Origin: Echinococcus granulosus
Lineage: Eukaryota; Platyhelminthes; Cestoda; Cyclophyllidea; Taeniidae
DNA: 64,000 bases
NCBI RefSeq assembly: GCF_000524195.1
Contig: NW_020170396.1
Coordinates: 346,629-410,628 of the forward strand
Reading direction: 5' to 3'
Both the position numbers and the translations under genes were made by a program. Under the pieces are notes generated by a model. That model made no database searches. It saw only the letters and a program-made list of their open reading frames with translations, and was not told where the DNA came from. Shown piece by piece: positions 1 to 11,800 of this stretch; position 1 is the first letter of the stretch, and each line of letters opens with the position of its first letter.

Positions 1-2124
1 ATTTTTGTAATCGGTTTAATTTTTTATTTTCGGCAAAGCTGTAAGTTCCACAGCGTGACTGAGTCTAGTGCCAAGAGGCGTACTTTTTCTACCTCTACCT
101 AATTAGTTTTAAATTACAACAACGAAAGAATCGCTCGTGGTAGCAAGATACGAATGTCACAGTCATCATAGGGCGTGTCAAGTCGAAACTTTGCCTGTGT
201 GGTGATGCCAACGGCAGTACCCTACTCTTCCTACCACCTTTAGTGGAGAGAAGACGCCCCGAAACCATCTCCTATCTGTATGCGTAGCGATTTTTACACT
301 AAAAAGTGATGCCAGATGAGTAGGATCTGTGGCTCCTCTTTCGCGCAAGACGCAGTGGGGATTCGAACTACCACGCATTTTCACCTGCGCTGAATGAATT
401 GTGGGTTGGGGTTGACATAAATGCGGCAGGTTTATTTCTCTTTGCGCTCCAGAGTGAGAGGACCCCTAACCATGAAAAATTCTGGTAGATTCTCTAACTT
501 TGGTGCTTTCACAGCGAGTCAAGTAGTCGACTGGTTATTACAAGTGGTGCATATGGGGCAGAAAAACGCAGCAACATTGAGCTCTCCAGCCTAAATGAAG
601 TTGCATCAAACAATTAACGCAATCTTTACTCCGATCTTTATGACGTCTCCAAATGAAAACCTATACTGGGAGAAAAAATAGCTAAATTTTCGCATGATCT
701 AAGGTAACTGACGATTTTCACATCTGAGTAAGGGTAGTGAAGGCACATGTGCGTCGTCTTCACCTCTCCGCTCCACTCGAGGCAATAAAGAGGAGGGTTT
801 ACGATCGGTTGAGTAATCGAGTAAGAACTGGACCCTAGCCTAATTTTATTGTAAAATGCGGAAATACATGGCTGCTCAAACTGATTCCCTCCGCAATGCT
901 CTCACGGAGACAAGTCCGCATAGCTCTGAGTCATTAAAAAGTGCCAAATTAGGTGCTGTTTCGTGATTATGTGAGTGCCTACCTAATAATTCACTGCCAA
1001 TGTGGAGGGGCTACTTAGGGCTTAATTTATCTCTTGTGTTAAGATTGTTGAAAACTCGGTGCGTTTTTCATTCTAAATATCGGTTCCTTGCTCGTTATTG
1101 TTAAATCGAAAGTAAAAGAATCCTCACTAGGTGGAATGTAACAGCAAAAATTGCTAAGAAACCGAGCTGGGGAGTTCGTTTTTGTTTTTCAGGCAGCGTT
1201 TTGAGAGTTTTTTCCTCAAAAAGCGATTAAGCTACCCTCATTACAGGAAATGAAACAAAAGCAGGAATATATGACCTGCCTGTGTGCGAACTTTCATCGA
1301 GAGAGATGAAAGTGTATAATGAGAGCTATTAAAAGTAATCATCATGTTGTTGCTTCCTACTTGACCTTCACAAGAGCAGATTGCCATAGCCCTATTCGTC
1401 TACTGCGTATGTGATTTCGATTCACCGTAGACACACACCAGGCCTTCTTCATGTGAAGTGAAATTTGAGGAAGGACTGGGTTATCGTACAGGATGCCACC
1501 AGTTGCCAGACAGAAGACTGGTATAAGCCGCATGGGCGTTTTTTTGTGCTCAACTCCAGTTATGTGATTTTAGCGAGGGAATTTGGTAAACTGGATTAAG
1601 GTATCAACTTTGCTTGTCCCAGAACAAACGGAAGTGCAATTACTCAAGGATATGCCCTCTCAACTCCTATTATTTGATACATGTCATTAAGTCCATCTAA
1701 GGTATTTTAATCTGACTATTCTAACAAAAATTTATAAAAAATCGCAATGGGCAAAGATCGAGATTTTAGCTGGGTTGAATGGATGAGGAAGTGGACGTAC
1801 TTAGTCGATTGAAAGTTGATACCCAAGAGTAACCCACCCAAAAAGACTGCAAGGGGAACGAGCAGCCAGCCTCATCGACCCCTTTCTTTCGGCAACAATA
1901 GCACCATAATCACCGCTTCTACCATCAACAGCATCGTCTTGAGAAGCAGCAAAGAGTGATGTGTGCCTGCACGTACGCACGCACATGGGAGAACTCGAGT
2001 GTGAGATTTGTGTGCCAGTGCTGACCAATCAGGTGCAAGCGTGGTGAGAGCCATCGAGCGCCATTTAAAACCCTCTCTCAGAGCCCCGTGACACAGTTCG
2101 ACTCCGCAGACAGCCCTTACGAGC
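1..2124. other. Intergenic sequence upstream of the arrestin-like gene
   Basis: I see no supportable gene here. Open frames are short and lack paired splice signals or recognisable protein sequence. The last 100 bases become richer in C and G and lead into the first exon of the gene at 2125, so the core promoter of that gene probably lies at about 2000-2100. Confidence 0.5.
2064..2069 (+). promoter_or_regulatory. Possible TATA-like element of the arrestin-like gene
   Basis: A TTTAAA stretch lies 56 bases upstream of the proposed start codon at 2125, in a less AT-rich context. Position and sequence would suit a TATA-like element, but AT-rich hexamers are common here and there is no transcription start evidence. 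Confidence 0.2.
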
Positions 2125-5100
2125 ATGGTTGCTGGAGCTTGTAAGTTCCTATGCCCCACACATACAATAAAAGCGCCTTGGTTCATTCCAAATTTCAGAG
2201 TGATTTCATTGTTGTTAATTACCACCTTCCATGATTATGCTCACTAGTCATTTTCATTTTTTGTATCTTTATATGCCCGGACTGTGCCATGAATAATAAA
2301 TTTGTGATAAACTTACCAAATGACTATGTGGTACATGATAAGCACACTTGAGTATCAGATGTGAGGTGTAATATCACTAATACGGATGATAAACCCCGTA
2401 TACTTTAAAGAGCGTCTTGCTTCCATAAATACGCATGCAGTTCAACGTTGAGCTGACGGTTTTACTTACTTTATGTAGATACGAAGGGCAACGGATCACG
2501 GTCTAAGCCTGTCTACTTAAAATATGGTGAGTTATAGCATTGCATATTTCACCCAGGTTTATGGAGGCTTTCTGCCCCGTTCAGTAAATTTGTGAGATTA
2601 TGAACAGAAAACTAGGTTCATTTAAACAGCATTTAAGTAGCTTACTAAGAACCTGACTTAGCTGACTTACTAACAGAGGACCGAGTTGATTTTTATTGCT
2701 CGGAGAGATTTTAACGCCTTGATGTAGGAGCATCTCCTTGGAAATAATATAGAGCTAGAGGTAACGTAGTAGTTCGACCTCCTCAGCCAAGCCACAGCGG
2801 AAAATGCATAACATTTCAAACTCACAACCATTTATTGCGTAATTCAAATCTTTTTATTGCAGCACCTTCGCATGGTAAGCTAACCCTTAGCTAGTACTTT
2901 TTATCCAATAAGTAAGAAAATTTGTGTCAGTGAAGTGAATAATTAAAAATGTTTATTTTATCCACAACCTTGATTGCATCCTCTCAAATTCATCCTACTT
3001 TTCTTCACCTCCCAGCCGAACGACCTCGTACACGAGATTACCGAGAAAAGGGAAAGGGTAAATAGAACCTCTAAGGGCTTTTAGTTTTTGTAAGAAAACG
3101 CTTTTCCAAAAAAAATTAGGCACATAACTCTTTGTTTTACTAGGTTGGCAGCGTAGCAAATCCAGCATGTATGACAATAGCTCCGATCTCTACTGTAAGT
3201 CCCGAAACGAAACCGACATACCTTATCTGAGCAGAATTGGTTTTAAAAAGCAAGTTTTTAAGAACTACCGGTTTTAATTAAAAAAGGGGGAATTCTGGCA
3301 TTCCTACTTCGTTTGAGGTCACCATGAAACACAGCTCAATTTGTTGTGTAATTCTACAGTCAGAACGCGTTCTTTGGTTACTCCACCCAAATAACTAGCC
3401 ACTGGATAAAAAATGAACTTGGCGGAATGTAAAAATGGCTTTAATCCTTTCAGTTTGTGAAAAACGAATGTCGCATGATCGCTACCGACGAGGTAAGGAT
3501 TTGTCTGCACGTTACCTTCTAGAATTTGGGCATCTTGCCTCCTTCAAGTCAGAAATAATTTAGGCCTCATCCAATTCTTGGCCATAAATAGCCTTTGAGG
3601 CTCAAGCTAATTAAGAATGTTGATGTTGACCGAGTCAATGCAGTCCAGAAGGGGGCAGTTGTACCCCTAGGTGATCAAATCTAACTTTTATGGTTGAAAG
3701 TGAAGTTTCGTTTAATTAGGGCACGTGAGGAAGGCTAGAGACCATACCGTAGGGTGTTTTTAAACAATTTACTATTATTTTATCTGGTTACCCTATCCCA
3801 AGGGTGATAGGTGTGCCTTCTCATTCATTTGGAGGTAGACGAACTGTGCAACGATACTTGAGTTCACGAATTAATTTGCTTTCGAGAGAGATTGCTGAAT
3901 TCAAAAATCCCACTTCTTCTTTTACAGCCCAATCGTCGATGAGCGACAGGAGGACGGGTAAAAACAGCAGTTCTTACGAAATTGGTGAGTGCTTGGGGAC
4001 CGAAATTTCTCCCACGCCTAATGCAAAACATAATAAGGAAATTTAAATAATAATACATAAATTTTTTTTCGTTTAGACTGTCCAGCTAAAAGTGAGTCAC
4101 AATTACCTTGTCATTGTAACCAAGAGACCACGAAATATTAAAACTATTACGCCTCAATTACGTAGCTTACCTATGAGGTGTGGATGCCCCGGTGTAATTC
4201 AATTTAAAGCTCTCGAGGTGATGGTGTTGGTGGTGATGCAACTGTGCATTGGGAACGGAATAAACCACCACTTGAGTGGGGCCACTAGGTGCACTGCGAG
4301 AGACACGTATTGCGTTGTGCTGGCAGAGGCAGTGGAATGAGTGTGAGGCATCCTCGGGTAGTCGGAGAGAGAGAGGCTAGACTCCGCAATTACCCAGTTG
4401 TGTAACAACGGCATATTTTGAATTCCAGACTTTAAAGTGCGAGATGAAATGCAAGGTACTTGTCATCCTTCAAAAAGCCGTCCATTGAAACCATCGGGTC
4501 AAACATGAATACTCGCAAGCAGCATTGGTCACGAGAAAAAATATATTTTCTCATCTTTGGATGTCCCTCATACATGTCTCATCTGAGACATCTTGGTGTG
4601 CTCATGGTGTATACCTCTCTTGTCATTCTTCAGTTCCAAGCACTCGCATTATCTACGTAGGGGCAATTACTACGCAAAGGTTCTTGCATGTTTTTTGTAG
4701 AACCAAGACGAAGGCGCGCCTCCGTAGAAGCCATCGTTCAGAGTGCGAAACCCGAGTCGAGTAAGCGGGGCTCATGCCTTGTGTTAACTTGGCTGAGACG
4801 TTTCAACTGCTCACATTTGCCTCATTTTTTCTCTAAATTCTAGCGGCTATCGGCCAGTCCACCGCTCCTATTGGCTTGCCGATTCAAAAGCGTGTGCAAA
4901 CTTACAAAGAAGGTGGTGGTAAGTGACATCAAAATGTTTGTAACTAGTTATTTATTCATCGACTTATAAGGTCTGAAAAGGGATTTTCGTTAATTTTATC
5001 AGTATTGACAGAAATCTTCCTTCTTCATTACAGTTGACAGAGATTGTGTTGCACCGAACAAACCTATCTATGGCTGGACACATACTTGTAGGTGACACGC

Positions 5101-7452
5101 AATTCATGTGATTTTCGACCTTGTCTACTTCTTCTTCCTCTTCTTAGTCATCTGATTTTTAGTGTTAATCTGCCTCCCTTTATTTGCTTCCTTTAGCTAA
5201 CTACAAGAGTTCGGAGAAGGGCCAAATCATTGAACGGGAGGGTCCAAAAGCTCGTAAGTAAAACAGTAGCAGCAGCTCTAAAAGTTTAATTCTTGCCAAT
5301 GCGGAAATCAGTAACACTATTTAACCACTTTTAGGTGCCTACACGCCTAGGTATGAGACTTCCGGCGGGGACGTCCGCGCTTTCCCCTGTACGTCTCCTT
5401 ATTGCTATTACCTTATGACCAAGTAGGTGGAATGGGATCGTGTCGTTAAGTGCCTCGTTTCTTCTATTAGACGCCGAGTCCGAGCGGAACGTGAAGACTC
5501 ATGAGTGCAAACAGCGCTGCATGGAAATGCTGGTTTCCACAGGTACAACACTAGACTACCTTATATAATGCCATCTATGGAAGGAAATTTTGTAATTTGG
5601 TCTTAACAGATTTTCTTCATTGTTTCTTTCAATAGAATCCTTCAGGGGGCGCCCAGGAGCGGTACGTCCAAACAAATGCCTGACTAGATTTGCCTCATTT
5701 TTTTCCTTCTGAAAACCCTTTTAACCTCTCTTTCAGGCTGAGAGTGATGAGACTGGTATGTTCGCACACTATTCCGCTGTTTACTCCTTTAACAGAATTG
5801 GCATTCACCCGCGGATGTGATAAAGATAGTGGCAGTATAATGGCGGACCAAAAAATTCTAGAAAATTGACATCAACCTTCGGTCTATGTAGTTGTTTTGT
5901 CTATTTAGCTGACTATACAACTGATGAGGCTGAACCCTACCCGGTTTACAGTACTTTCCGCCCGGAGGTGAATTCCGATATGGACAAGTATCTCAATGAG
6001 ATGCGCATTGAGCTGAAAAGCGCGGAAGTGCCAGAAAACCGTGTTATGGAAGGTCGCGTCTTCTTCGATCTGAAGGAGCCCGCCACTGTCGAGAGCATTG
6101 GAATCGACATCAACAAAACTCTTGCCATGACCAGTCCCGATGGCAAAGTTGTTATTGTGAGAGCAATGAATTTGCAAGTATTTTAGACCTAATAAGTATT
6201 ATTGAGTAAAGTTTAACTCGTTTTAGTTTGATGGGTATTTTGAACCCAATCGTACCGAACTCACCTAGACATACTACTTACAAGAAAAAAGTAACCAATG
6301 ATTAGGGTCAAGGTGGGCCGAAGGGAAACTCAATTTTCTGCTTTCCTTGCAGCCTTCCCGTGATAATAGGAGCTTTGCACCCGAGTTGAAACTCCTTCCC
6401 AATCGTCAGCTGCCACTGGTTTTGCCTGATACAGGGTCGCAACCGACGGACCCTTCAGCCGCACGTCGCTTGCCAAACGATTTCGCCCTGATTGAGACCA
6501 TCGCCAAGAAGGCACCACTCCAAGCCGGCCGCAGCGCTATTCCCTTTAAAATCTACGTGCCTGAGAATCAAGTACCCACATTTACCTACACCTCTCTTAA
6601 AGGTCCCAGTGTAATCAGCAAGTGGGTGCCGTTTCGTCAGTGAAGTGATTGGTTTAGCGGGTGGTGTAAGACGTCTTTTTCCCCCTATTTTAGCTATTCC
6701 GCGGAGGCTGTAGTCCGAATGGGTGGACGGACCGAGAGGACTGGCCGTGTGCCTGTAAAAGTTCCTGCTCTGGGTGAGAAAAATGTGGGCTACAGGGACG
6801 AAAACAAGAACTATGAAATCTTGGTAAGCACCAATTTGGATTTTTAAGCCCAGTCGCGACAAAGAGCATCTCCGACGGCTCTGTTTTGCAACGCACATTT
6901 CAGGTTAACAACAAGTACTTTACCAAGGAAGAAGGATTTGATTACGCCCTTGGCTATACAGAAAGTGATACGGGTTATGATAAGCCGAGCAAAGTCTATG
7001 CTAAGGTGCTCCGAGTGGTCAAATGTCCTGCGATTAATCTAAACGAGAGGACGTACGTGGCCGATTTGGGCAGCGCCAGTGTGTCTAGTAGCAAATCCAA
7101 CCCGGTTGTTGATAAATATCGACAAAATCCAGCGAACCCATCTGTAAAAAATGATTGGGACGCCAATGGCTACGATGAGAACAACGTCGTCACCTCCACC
7201 ACTCCTACTGTTAGCACTAGCGCCTTCACTTGTGACTACTTCCTTGAGGTGAGTCACCATTTACCACTTTAAAATATCGGATTTACTTGAAGAGCAGTAA
7301 TACGTATTTTGCTGTCAAACTACTAGCTTACTGTGGATGATGAGGTCTACAAAGGGCCAGTTATCTTGGTCGACCAGTACGCCGACAACGCTTCCAAACG
7401 CACTGACATCAGTCCCCTTTCCAAAAGAAATGATTTCAAAATCTCTGTGTAG
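2125..7452 (+). CDS. Micro-exon gene encoding an arrestin-fold protein (21 exons, about 599 aa)
   Basis: Proposed exons: 2125-2140, 2479-2526, 2863-2874, 3144-3194, 3454-3492, 3928-3984, 4077-4091, 4429-4455, 4701-4760, 4844-4918, 5034-5087, 5197-5253, 5335-5388, 5471-5542, 5636-5661, 5737-5755, 5909-6156, 6353-6621, 6694-6823, 6904-7248, 7327-7452. They sum to 1800 nt with one open frame. The first 14 introns are all phase 1, so exons 2-14 are exact multiples of three. The micro-exons encode a basic, Ser/Tyr/Gly-rich N-terminal region of about 225 residues without an obvious signal peptide. The last five exons resemble an arrestin N lobe (GRVFFDLKEPATVESIGIDI near residue 280, IPFKIYVPEN, then ISNYSAEAVVRM) and C lobe (AFTCDYFLELTVDDEVYKG, then PVILVDQY near the end). 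Arrestin-fold proteins are usually scaffolds for receptors or membrane traffic; the partner here is unknown. Exon 15/16 is the only phase-0 break in the micro-exon part. Some small exons could be alternative. Confidence 0.75.
2863..2874 (+). other. 12-nt micro-exon of the arrestin-like gene
   Basis: Only twelve bases separate an acceptor (TTTTTATTGCAG) from a donor (GTAAGC). In phase 1 they add the codons for Ala-Pro-Ser-His and keep the frame between exons 2 and 4. Exons this short usually need special splicing enhancers, so this one is likely to be alternatively included. Confidence 0.6.
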
Positions 7453-8365
7453 AGGAAGAGGTCACAGCCTTCTCGGAATTGACTCTGTGATGAACAATCT
7501 TTTCAAAAGTATTCAACTTGCCTGTGCCTCCAACTTTTTCCGTTCCTATGCACTCGTCTATTTTCCTCTCCTTCTATGATGTCACAGTACCTATTATAGG
7601 ACTTCATGCAAGGATTCACTTCTTTTGTAATATTTTACTGCTCAGCCCTCCCTGTTTGCCCCCACTGTTTAAGCTAGGCGGTTTTCGGGTGCGTAATATT
7701 TTCACTAAAATAGCAACTATTCATAACATTTGGCTTGTGTCCTATGTGCACCAACGTTTGTGCCTGCAGTGATTCCAGCGACAAGGTTAAAGCTTCTTTA
7801 AAATGGGTTTGAATGAAAGCAGCCTAAATACGATTAAGGTTAAAGCTACTTTTTTGGTCTTTAGGCTTAGTCAATTTGTGGGTGGTCATACTACTCATTT
7901 CCTCAAATAAGTAGGGCCGTTGCTGCTCTTCTGAAAGAGAAATATCACTTTTCAATATTTTAAATTGCTTCAAGTAGAAGTACTGCTTGTAAGTATTGAT
8001 GATATTTTGTGGAATAATTAATTCTTTAGTTTTAATGGATTGACTTTTGGAGAAGCGATCGTGTTTGGTGAGTCTGTATTACAGTAATGGCAGCATAGGA
8101 AATGATAGTAGTTTACCATGAGATTGCCCAAAAGGTTTCAACAAAACCGAATTTAACATAACTTTTAAACGATTAAAGTCGGTTCCTTGCCAGTCATTGT
8201 TTGAAGTTGAATGCTGTATCGTGCATTGGGTTCCTTAAGGAAGGACCGGTGGCGTAAAGTTTTTCAGCGCCCATTTTCAGTGGCGATGGGTCAACAGGAA
8301 ATGCACGGTTGGTCCAGCCTGGTGCAGGAAATCTGTTTACATTAGTCTCCAAGATCACATTTATA

Positions 8366-8371
8366 AATAAA
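8366..8371 (+). terminator. Candidate polyadenylation signal downstream of the arrestin-like gene
   Basis: AATAAA lies about 0.9 kb after the stop codon at 7452. A second AATAAA is at 8678-8683. Either could end the transcript; no transcript evidence is available. Confidence 0.2.
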
Positions 8372-9220
8372 CTTACTTTAGAAGGAGAACGGAATCTAGA
8401 AGCCGATGTGTTGACACGGAATGGACTTGTTTATTTATTTGGTGATCCGTAGGGTTTGCAGGTACTTTGAATCTGTCGGTTGCAAATTAGCTTATCCAGT
8501 GGTTCCCCTATGAAAGCGTATCAAAATAACTAAATTGCCCTAATTTATCAAAATACAGATCGTCTTTAAAGACCGGCATAGAAGGATAGCTGCTTCAACA
8601 ACCACTGGGGATGACTCTAGTTTTTCCAGAATCTTACATAAAGTGGTCTCTTCGCCCAGCCTTTCCATGCTTTGATAATAAAGTTGCACTCAGGTATGCA
8701 GACCCGCGGGGGCAACTGCGGCACCACAATGCCATTGATAAGGTATGTGCAACCACATGGAGTTGGGTTTGATTCAGGGGATAGGAAGCTTCGATTTAGG
8801 CTCTAAAGGTCTTGCATTTCAATTGAGGTTTCTCCACGCAAATACCTAGTTGTAATGCCTAAGATGAAAGATTTTAAGTTACATTTTAACTCATTTTTAA
8901 TGGGCTTTTTGAAATATTGGGTAAGTATGTAGTCCACGAAATCAAGGATGTAGTTCTGCCTTTAAGACCAAACATCTGTGTTGGCTTCTAAAATAAATTT
9001 CGAAAGAATATAAGCTGTTTATGGAAATGACTTTAAATGACTTTAAATTCCTAACGTTAATCAGTCATTAATCTGATCACTTTTATACGATTCTTCTTCA
9101 CATTCTAAAAGTTTAACCCATCTTCTTCATAATCCATTAACCAATCCTTATCACTATTATTATTATTATTGTTTTGAGCGTAAGTATAGATCCCTTCAAA
9201 CTCCCAACCGAAGTAATTAG

Positions 9221-9262
9221 GATATGAAGCCTTTGAATACGGACGTCTTAACCTGCTGACTG
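9221..9262 (+). other. Isolated candidate phase-1 micro-exon
   Basis: 42 nt between a TAATTAG acceptor and a GTGAGT donor. It is open in phase 1 and encodes a Tyr/Glu/Gly/Leu-containing peptide (YEAFEYGRLNLLT). It resembles the exons of the flanking genes but lies before the only good ATG exon of the second gene (11142), so its membership is unclear. Confidence 0.25.
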
Positions 9263-11034
9263 GTGAGTAAGCAGAGGGTGCGCGTCCGCTGCCCGACTAA
9301 TGAAGGCACAGGATGACACCATTCTCGCATATTTTTAGTAGTTGATTGACCTAGGAATTTTCTGGAATGTTTTCCACCTCTCCCCTCATAAATTCTGTTA
9401 ATGAACGCGTGGGTGTATGTTCGCACAGAACTGCAACCCCAATGGAGTTGCATTTAGTCCTTTCCTAGCACCTCTAGTAAAGTTCAGTACCCCAAAGCTC
9501 ATATCAACTCCTTTTTCTGCGAATTAAGATATGGTTCTACTTGTTAAGGATTGTGGTTGTGCTTTGGCTGAGCTTTTGGGCTACTCCTTGCAAGCGCCCA
9601 TTAATAAACTTCAGATCGGTTTAGGATTTGTCAGCTCACTCTTCAGTAGACTCGTGTCGGCCATAACAATTACCCATCTGTGCACTCTCTTCATCCCTGG
9701 TCCGATGGCCGTTGGAATTTGGAAGGCATAAGGGAGATTTAGACGTTCTCCACGCCATTCTCGATTTTGCACCAACAAACATACAGTTTAATCGTATGGA
9801 TTAATTTTTTTAAGTTCTTCAATTTCATTTAGAAGAAAAACAAAATTTTATTAAGCCTATCATGGAAGGGGGTACACGCATCATTGCACATTGACTATGC
9901 TTGCTGCAAAACGAATTTTCTCGGTTTCTTATATCCAGTAAAGTGGGGCGAGTGATGTAAAGACAGCAGGAGTTTTTCCCTAATCAGTGGTCATAGGCAG
10001 AGTGAAGAGCCTGCTGCTGTAGTCCTAACAAAGGCCCAATCTGTTTCAAATTTACATTGCCTCATGGTATGTTAAATTCACTTCCTATCAAAAAATACAA
10101 TACTCGTTCCGATGCAGTCAGTCAGCAGCTAACAAGATGAAAATGCCCATTAAATGAGTTTAGTAGAATCTGGCGTCCTGTCGCCTTATTCAGCGTAATT
10201 CTATCCTGAAGGACAATTTTTAGGGCATAAGTCAACCCATATGTATGAAAAAGTAGTTTTCACCTCCTTAATGCTTTTGTTATGCTTAACTCTGCGGAAT
10301 CAAAAGCGGTAGAAAAACACTCTTGACGCATTATCCCCACACGTCATTAATTAAAATGCATAAAATTGTTACTAAAGAAGTACTGCCATTAAATTTGACC
10401 AAAGCAAAACCCGTGATGTCTAAAATTCGCCACCGACACCGTTCGATTCAAGCGGACGCACATAGCAGAATTGCGTGGCATCACCGTCTGTCGAAAATTG
10501 CCTCAACAGTCGCTCCACCACACAAGGCGAGCAACTTGGGATAGGTTAATAGGAAAGGCGTGTATTCGCATTAAATGCTGGAAATGAGGCTTTCTTTTCT
10601 GCCAACCCAGGACGTTCCCAGGCGTTGCCATTACTTGGGGTTTGAGAGCGTAAACTTGGGTTCTGTTGATCTCCTCCCCTTCCAACCATTCAGAAATCGA
10701 TGAACAAAGACTTCAATGTAGAATGGGATTGATTAACACGTTTTGGCCTTATTAAACCTTAAATCTTGGTACTGTTACACCGAATCTGGTATTAATATAT
10801 CCAACTTTATCGTTAATCAAGCAGTGACACCCTAATCATGACAGGTGTTAATGTGCAACTTCGTTATCCGGCCACTTAATCGGGTGGGCTGTATTTACCG
10901 CAAGCCCAACAATAATTATTGCCCGCTCCTTCGGTGTTAGCGATGCAGAACCTTTTTAAACAACAAAATAAGGCAAAGGAGATTGTAACTTAAACGTAGT
11001 TGCCGGCAGTCCTGTAATAATTGAATCGTTTGTT

Positions 11035-11800
11035 TAGCTTCCGGTTTTGGTAATGGGCAACTGAGGCCTCCACCGTTGTGCCCCTACCGGCTAACCTATT
11101 CTCCGGGCCAAGCCAATATCTGCCTATTCCTCTATAGATCGATGGTACCTAGTCTGACTGAGTTTTTTGTCTCCAAAGAAGCGGAGACCGCTACGCTGGA
11201 AAAAGCGGAAAACGAACCCGATCCTAAAGGTCAATTACCTTAATTTCTATTCTTGATTGCTAAAAGCCTAAACACAATGGAATAAGGGTCTGTGCTGCGG
11301 ATCGGAGAATCTATCGTGACCCCTAAGGAAGGCCTGATGGTAGCGTCTACCTCCATCAACTACCCCAGTCCCGTGTTCTGCAGGAACGCTATTCACAAAT
11401 TAAGAAACACTAGGTGTGGTCTTGAACTGTCTGAGAAGTTAATTACAAAGTTGTCTACGGTATCTGTATGAGGACATCAATGAAGTAAACATGCGATATC
11501 TTCTACACGTCCCCAATAGCTGAAAAAATCCCAAATAGTTATGATTGGATAGCACTGAGGCGGGTACACAATGGCAAGGAGCAATGGACGCGAAACCCTA
11601 CCCCCATGGATTTATACTAAATTACACCCCTCATTAAATGCCTCTGCGTTTAAACCGGTGTTCCTGCGGCTGGAAACAGACACGCATGATGGCCAGCCCC
11701 GACCCCTCTATGCGTCGGCAATGCATATTCTACCATAGTATCATGTCTTCTTTTGTCTTCAGGTAAGTCTCGGAGCGCTACAATACACTGACGAAGATGG
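11035..11800. repeat. Diverged repeat, copy A, split in two pieces
   Basis: Sequence at about 11055-11090 matches about 16400-16435, and sequence at about 11690-11795 matches about 16470-16560, in the same order and orientation at roughly 70-75% identity by eye. The two pieces are contiguous near 16.4 kb but separated by about 600 bp here. That extra 600 bp contains the proposed first exon of the second micro-exon gene. Confidence 0.45.

Larger units (their letters stand above)
7453..11141. other. Region between the two micro-exon genes
   Basis: This holds the probable 3' UTR of the arrestin-like gene and then AT-rich sequence without a convincing gene. One isolated candidate phase-1 micro-exon is at 9221-9262 (42 nt, AG acceptor with a poor pyrimidine tract, GTGAGT donor). 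It could be a 5' exon of the next gene or chance. A short (TTA)n run is at about 9158-9174. Confidence 0.4.
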
